A stretch of 64,000 nt of DNA, from contig NZ_UAVD01000041.1 of assembly GCF_900460065.1 (NCBI RefSeq), positions 1 through 64,000 of the forward strand, written 5' to 3'. The position numbers were made by a program, and so were the translations under genes. Positions 59,988 to 64,000 of the stretch are shown in pieces. Each line of letters starts with the position of its first letter. Position 1 is the first letter of the stretch. The notes below the pieces were generated by a model. That model was not told where the DNA came from and did not search any database. It saw only the letters and a list, made by a program, of their open reading frames with translations. The stretch comes from Streptomyces griseus (lineage in GTDB: Bacteria > Actinomycetota > Actinomycetes > Streptomycetales > Streptomycetaceae).

Positions 59988-60797
59988 TCACGGGGAGGAC
60001 GACCGAGCGTAGTCAGGCCGCTGCGCCGGTCGCAAGGCGTCGACGACGATGTCGTCGGACCGCTCCACGAGCACCGTGGCCTGCTCCTTCTCCAACGTCT
60101 GGACGACACCGCCGGGAATGTTGAGGGCGGGCTCCAGATCCTGCGGTTTGCCGATCACCGTGAACTCGTACGGCGCCTCGATCTTCTTGCCGTCCACCTC
60201 GACGCTCCCGGCGTCGCCGGAGAAGTAGGTGTTGGCCACCACCCGCACCCCGTTGACCTGGATCGCCTCGGCCCCCGCCGCCCGCAGTTCCTGAATGGCG
60301 TCGAGCAGCATGTCGGGCGCGACCGCCCCCGAGGGGTCGGTGATCGTCAGCGTGATGCCGGGGCCCTGCGCCGCCACGGTGCCCGCGAGGATACCGAGCT
60401 GGCGTTCCTTCTCCAGCGTCTGTTTCCGGGCCTCCTCGGCCTGGTCGGAGCTGTTCTCCAACTCGGTGCGCTGATCGTCCAGGCGCTGCTTCTCGTCCTC
60501 CAGGCGCTGGGTCCGGTCGTCGACCTCGTCGAGGATGCGGACGAGGTCCTCCTGCCGGGCTCCGCGCAACGCACTGTCGTCGCTGGTGGACCGCACCTGG
60601 ATGGCGAGCCCCAGCCCGAGCCCGAACAGCAGCACGGCGACGATCAGTTGGGCCCGGCTCAGCCGCGGCGGCCACAGGCCAGCCTTGAGCCGCTGCCGAC
60701 CGGAGACTTCCGCGGCGGGCGACGGCGCGGGAGCGTCGGGCACCGGGGACGCAGCGCCCTCGGGCTGTTCGTTGCGGGGGTTCTCGTCGTGGTTCAT
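59988..60797 (-). CDS. DUF881-family membrane-anchored protein
   Basis: A 269-residue protein. An N-terminal Pro-rich tail precedes one transmembrane helix (LIVAVLLFGLGLGLAIQV) and a coiled coil (VDDRTQRLEDEKQRLDDQRTEL). The DUF881 domain follows (GPGITLTITDPSG, ELRAAGAEAIQVNGVRVVANT). It resembles the division-linked proteins beside Sbp. Start ATG 60797, five bases after the Sbp stop. Confidence 0.93.
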   Translation of the reverse strand: MNHDENPRNEQPEGAASPVPDAPAPSPAAEVSGRQRLKAGLWPPRLSRAQLIVAVLLFGLGLGLAIQVRSTSDDSALRGARQEDLVRILDEVDDRTQRLEDEKQRLDDQRTELENSSDQAEEARKQTLEKERQLGILAGTVAAQGPGITLTITDPSGAVAPDMLLDAIQELRAAGAEAIQVNGVRVVANTYFSGDAGSVEVDGKKIEAPYEFTVIGKPQDLEPALNIPGGVVQTLEKEQATVLVERSDDIVVDALRPAQRPDYARSSSP

Positions 60798-60802
60798 CGG
60801 CC

Positions 60803-61135
60803 TCAAGCCCGGAAGACGTGCCGGCGGATCGCGGCGGCGTTGGAGAAGATCCGAATGCCCAGCACGACCACCACACCGGTGGAGAGTTGGGCGCCGACCC
60901 CCAGTTTGTCGCCGAGGAAGACGATCAGCGCGGCCACCACGACGTTCGAGAGGAAGGAGACCACGAAGACCTTGTCGACGAAGATGCCGTCGAGCATGGC
61001 CCGCAGACCGCCGAAGACGGCGTCGAGCGCGGCGACCACCGCGATCGGCAGATAGGGCTCGACCACCGCCGGTACCTCGGGCCGGACCAACAGTCCGACC
61101 ACGACTCCCACGACGAGGCCCAGTACGGCGATCAC
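60803..61135 (-). CDS. Small basic protein (Sbp) family membrane protein
   Basis: A 110-residue membrane protein with three hydrophobic segments (MIAVLGLVVGVVVGLLV, YLPIAVVAALDAVFGGLRA, VFVVSFLSNVVVAALIVFLGDKL). Sbp proteins lie beside DUF881 and division genes across Gram-positives. Start GTG 61135, which overlaps the upstream DUF881 stop as GTGA. Confidence 0.93.
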   Translation of the reverse strand: MIAVLGLVVGVVVGLLVRPEVPAVVEPYLPIAVVAALDAVFGGLRAMLDGIFVDKVFVVSFLSNVVVAALIVFLGDKLGVGAQLSTGVVVVLGIRIFSNAAAIRRHVFRA

Positions 61136-62046
61136 GATGTGCCCTTCCCTGTGTCTGCCGCACCACTGCCGGCGGCCTTCGGCTCTGCTGTACGGACGAT
61201 CAGGCTCGGCGCGGCCGGAAGCCGCACCTTCGCCTGATCGGAGATGCTGGTGCGGATGTCGAAGCTCTCCTTGAGCGCCTGAAGATACTGGCCGTCGGCG
61301 CTGTCCTGGAAGGCGGTCGCGAGCTTCTTGCCGTCCCCCACCGCGAGCACCGTGTACGGCGGTACGAGCGGTCTGTTGTCGACCAGTATGGCGTCGCCGG
61401 CCGCCCGGATGGCCGACAGCGCGGTCAGCCTCTGCCCGTTGATGGCGATCGCCTCGGCCCCGGACTCCCACAGGCCGTTGACGACCCGCTGCATGTCCCG
61501 GTCACGCACCCGCCCGGTGTCGGCGAAGCCCGTCGACTCGCGCGGCCCGCCGCCGCCCTGGTCGGTGTCCTTCGCGTCGTCGACGACCAGTTTCACGCCG
61601 GGCCCCTCCACCGGCGTCGCCCCGGCCAGCAGGGCCACCAGCTGGCCCTGGTCCCCACCGTGCCGCTCAAGCGCCTTGCGCTGACGTTCGCTCACATCGT
61701 GGCGGAGCGTGTCGACGTCGGACTCCAAGGTGTCCGCCGCCTCGGTCTCCGCGTCGATGCGGTCGATCAGTTCCTCGCGCTCCTTGGCGACGACCGGCGC
61801 GGAGATCCGCGCCTCCGCGGCGCCGAGGGTGACCACCAGGGCGGCCACCACGAGTCCCGCGGCCAGGCCGAGCTTCGACTTGAGCGTACGGGGCAGGCCC
61901 GCGCTGCCGTCGGCCTTGCGCCGCGCCGAGGCCTCCGCGTACCCGTCGTCGAGGCTGTGGTCCATCACGTTGTTCAGCAGCGACATGGAGGCGTCGGGGC
62001 GTGCGGACGGCGGGGCGGTGCTCCGATCGGGGGACTGCTGCGACAT
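61132..62046 (-). CDS. DUF881-family membrane-anchored protein, first copy
   Basis: About 304 residues. A cytoplasmic tail of ~60 residues precedes one transmembrane helix (KLGLAAGLVVAALVVTLGAA), a coiled coil (ELIDRIDAETEAADTLESDVDTL) and DUF881 (GPGVKLVVDD, LWESGAEAIAINGQRLTALSAI). The start could also be the ATG at 62055. It is first in the DUF881-Sbp-DUF881 operon and is coupled to the next gene by GTGA. Confidence 0.93.
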   Translation of the reverse strand: MSQQSPDRSTAPPSARPDASMSLLNNVMDHSLDDGYAEASARRKADGSAGLPRTLKSKLGLAAGLVVAALVVTLGAAEARISAPVVAKEREELIDRIDAETEAADTLESDVDTLRHDVSERQRKALERHGGDQGQLVALLAGATPVEGPGVKLVVDDAKDTDQGGGGPRESTGFADTGRVRDRDMQRVVNGLWESGAEAIAINGQRLTALSAIRAAGDAILVDNRPLVPPYTVLAVGDGKKLATAFQDSADGQYLQALKESFDIRTSISDQAKVRLPAAPSLIVRTAEPKAAGSGAADTGKGTS

Positions 62047-62094
62047 GCCGCACATCGTCGCACGTCATCACGGCTGCCGCCGAATGGCCCCACC

Positions 62095-62134
62095 GGTGAG
62101 CCGCGACCCCCTGCCCCGGGGGTCGCGGCTCACC
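62095..62134 (-). terminator. 17-bp perfect hairpin terminator
   Basis: Arms 62095-62111 and 62118-62134 with a 6-nt loop follow the mannose-1-phosphate gene on the minus strand and separate it from the DUF881 operon. Confidence 0.9.
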
Positions 62135-62143
62135 GTCCTGGCG

Positions 62144-64000
62144 TCACTCCCCGGCGCTGTCCACGACCGCGGCCCACTCGTCGAGCAGGGCCTGGGCCGA
62201 GGCGTCGTCCGGACCCTCCGCCCACAGGTGGGTGACGGCCTCCGCCCGGTCGGGCAGGACCATGATCCATCGCCCGTCCGCCTCGACCACGCGGACCCCG
62301 TCCGTGGTGTCCACGCTGCGGTCACCGGCCGCTTCGACGACCCGGCGCATGACGAGACCCTTGACGGCCCACGGGGTCGCCAGGTCGCGGCGCAGGACGT
62401 GGGCCCGGGGAATCCGGGCGTCGATCTGGCTCAGCGTGAGCTGGGTGCGCGCGACGAGCCCGATGAGCCGGACGAAAGCGGCTGTGCCGTCGAATACGCT
62501 GCTGAATTCGGGAACGATGAACCCTCCGCGCCCGTCTCCTCCGAAGATGGTGTCCTCTTCACGGCCCACCCGGGTCAGATCGTCGGGCGAGGTGGTCGTC
62601 CACTCCACCTGGGTGCCGTGGTAGGCCGCCACCTGCTCGGCGACGCGCGTGGTCGTCACGGGCAGGGCGACACGACCGCTGCGCCGCTCGGCGGCGACGA
62701 GATCCAGGAGGACCAGCAGAGCCCTGTCGTCCTCGATGATGCGGCCCAGTTCGTCGACGAGGGAGAGCCGCTCGCCCACCGGGTCGAACCGCACGCCGAA
62801 GGCCGCCCGTGCCGAGGAGACGATCTCCCCGAGCCGCACGAGGCCGGCCCGCCGGGCCTCGGCGGACTCGGTGGGCCGCGCCTCGTCGAGTCCGGGGTTG
62901 ATCGTCAGCGCGTCCACGCCGAGCCGCCCGAGCAGGCTGGGCAGGACGAGCCCGGCGCTGCCGTTGGAGGCGTCGACGACGACCTTGAGGCCGGAGTCGG
63001 CGATGCCGTCGACGTCGACGTTCCGCAGGAGGGAACCGGTGTACGAGTCGAACACGCTGGACGGGAAGTGCAGGTCCCCGATCTCGCCGGGGAAGGCCCT
63101 GCGGTACTCCTGGCGTGCGTAGACCCGGTCGAGCTTGCGCTGCTGGGCCTGCGAGAGGTCCGCGCCGCGCTCGTCGATGAACATGATGTCCACCGAGTCG
63201 GGCACTCCAGGCGACGTACGGATCATGATGCCGCCTGCGCTGCCCCGGGCGGTCTGCTGGCGCGCCACGGGCAGGGGGACGTTCTCCAGGTCCCGGACGT
63301 CGATGGCGCTCGCCTGGAGGGCCGAGATGACGGCCCGCTTGAGGGCGCGGGCGCCTCGGGAGTGGTCACGTGCGGTGGTGACCGTCGAGCCCTTCTTGAG
63401 GGTCGTGGCGTAGGCCCCGGCCAGCCGTACGGCCAGTTCGGGGGTGATCTCGACGTTCAGGATCCCGGAGACCCCCCGCGCCCCGAAGAGGTGCGCCTGG
63501 CCGCGGGACTCCCAGATCACCGAGGTGTTGACGAACGCGCCGGCCTCGATCGTCTTGAACGGGTACACCCGGACGTTGCCCTGGATGATCGACTCCTCGC
63601 CGACCAGGCATTCGTCCCCGATGACGGCGCCGTCCTCGATGCGGGCCGCGCGCATGATGTCGGTGTTCTTGCCGACCACGCAGCCCCGGAGGTTGCTGTG
63701 CTGTCCGATGTAGACGTTGTCGTGCACCACGGCTCTGTGGAGGAAGGCGCCCGTCTTCACGACGACGTTCGATCCGACGACCGTGTGCTCGCGGATCTCG
63801 ACGTCCGCCTCGACCTTGGCGTAGTCGCCGATGTACAGGGGTCCGCGCAGCACGGCGTCGGGGTGCACCTCGGCGCCTTCGGCGACCCAGACGCCGGGCG
63901 AGATCTCAAAGCCGTCGATCTCCACGTCGACCTTGCGCTCCAGGACGTCCGCCTGGGCCTTCACATAGCTCTCGTGGGTGCCCACGTCCTCCCAGTAGCC
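62144..64000 (-). CDS. Mannose-1-phosphate guanylyltransferase with phosphomannomutase-like domain (5' end off window)
   Basis: The visible 3' part is about 619 codons. It opens in GYWEDVGTHESYVKAQADVL, the end of a nucleotidyltransferase domain whose catalytic part lies beyond the window. A left-handed beta-helix follows (PLYIGDYAKVEADVEIREHT to about residue 150), then a phosphomannomutase-like region. The mutase motifs look degenerate: the TASHNP-type loop reads RTSPGVP and the DxDxDR metal site reads DPVGERL. GDP-mannose formation for cell-envelope glycans is the likely role. Confidence 0.9.
   Translation of the reverse strand, partial: GYWEDVGTHESYVKAQADVLERKVDVEIDGFEISPGVWVAEGAEVHPDAVLRGPLYIGDYAKVEADVEIREHTVVGSNVVVKTGAFLHRAVVHDNVYIGQHSNLRGCVVGKNTDIMRAARIEDGAVIGDECLVGEESIIQGNVRVYPFKTIEAGAFVNTSVIWESRGQAHLFGARGVSGILNVEITPELAVRLAGAYATTLKKGSTVTTARDHSRGARALKRAVISALQASAIDVRDLENVPLPVARQQTARGSAGGIMIRTSPGVPDSVDIMFIDERGADLSQAQQRKLDRVYARQEYRRAFPGEIGDLHFPSSVFDSYTGSLLRNVDVDGIADSGLKVVVDASNGSAGLVLPSLLGRLGVDALTINPGLDEARPTESAEARRAGLVRLGEIVSSARAAFGVRFDPVGERLSLVDELGRIIEDDRALLVLLDLVAAERRSGRVALPVTTTRVAEQVAAYHGTQVEWTTTSPDDLTRVGREEDTIFGGDGRGGFIVPEFSSVFDGTAAFVRLIGLVARTQLTLSQIDARIPRAHVLRRDLATPWAVKGLVMRRVVEAAGDRSVDTTDGVRVVEADGRWIMVLPDRAEAVTHLWAEGPDDASAQALLDEWAAVVDSAGE

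Overview
The window is high-GC actinobacterial DNA, almost certainly Streptomyces. GC-rich third codon positions, GTG starts, rare TTA codons, modular type I PKS genes and a core block shared with other actinobacteria all point that way.

Positions 1-28 kb are one end of a type I polyketide cluster read on the minus strand. In transcription order it holds a LuxR-family ATP-binding activator (25195-27942), a type II thioesterase (24079-24852), and a giant PKS gene A (9690-23735) carrying a KSQ loading module and modules 1-2. An ATGA overlap leads into PKS gene B (9693 to beyond position 1) with modules 3, 4 and the start of 5. Motifs predict a propionyl starter (KSQ, methylmalonyl AT), then methylmalonyl with DH-KR, then methylmalonyl with a dead DH and active KR, then malonyl with a KR lacking its catalytic Ser, then malonyl with an A-type KR. 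Gene B as given carries two single-base deletions in the KS-AT linker of module 3. The activator and the thioesterase contain in-frame TTA codons, so bldA control is likely. A decayed Rieske gene marks the cluster edge.

Positions 28.5-51.7 kb are mostly small accessory and regulatory genes: an isochorismatase-fold protein without its Cys, two PNPOx-fold proteins, LysR, MocR, PadR and WYL regulators each next to a plausible target, three EamA exporters, an MFS exporter, PhzF-like, DHFR-like, CPBP protease, VWA/substrate-binding and GCS2 proteins. The part I find most unusual is 38.9-40.7 kb: a possible 13-codon leader peptide, mutually exclusive hairpins, two RNHCP-type zinc proteins, a 20-bp perfect palindrome and an FBP-domain (EF-G-binding, FusB-like) protein. 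A second leader ORF precedes the MFS exporter.

Positions 51.7-64 kb are conserved core: gcvP behind a tandem glycine riboswitch, a PRC-barrel protein, dinB, then a minus-strand block DUF881 - small basic protein - DUF881 - GarA-like FHA - FtsR-like MerR - bifunctional nuclease - MerR, and a partial mannose-1-phosphate guanylyltransferase. From memory this gene order matches the Mycobacterium tuberculosis Rv1823-Rv1832 region, except that gcvH is absent here. Several convergent gene pairs are separated by 19-27 bp hairpin terminators. I saw no tRNA, rRNA, IS element or CRISPR array.
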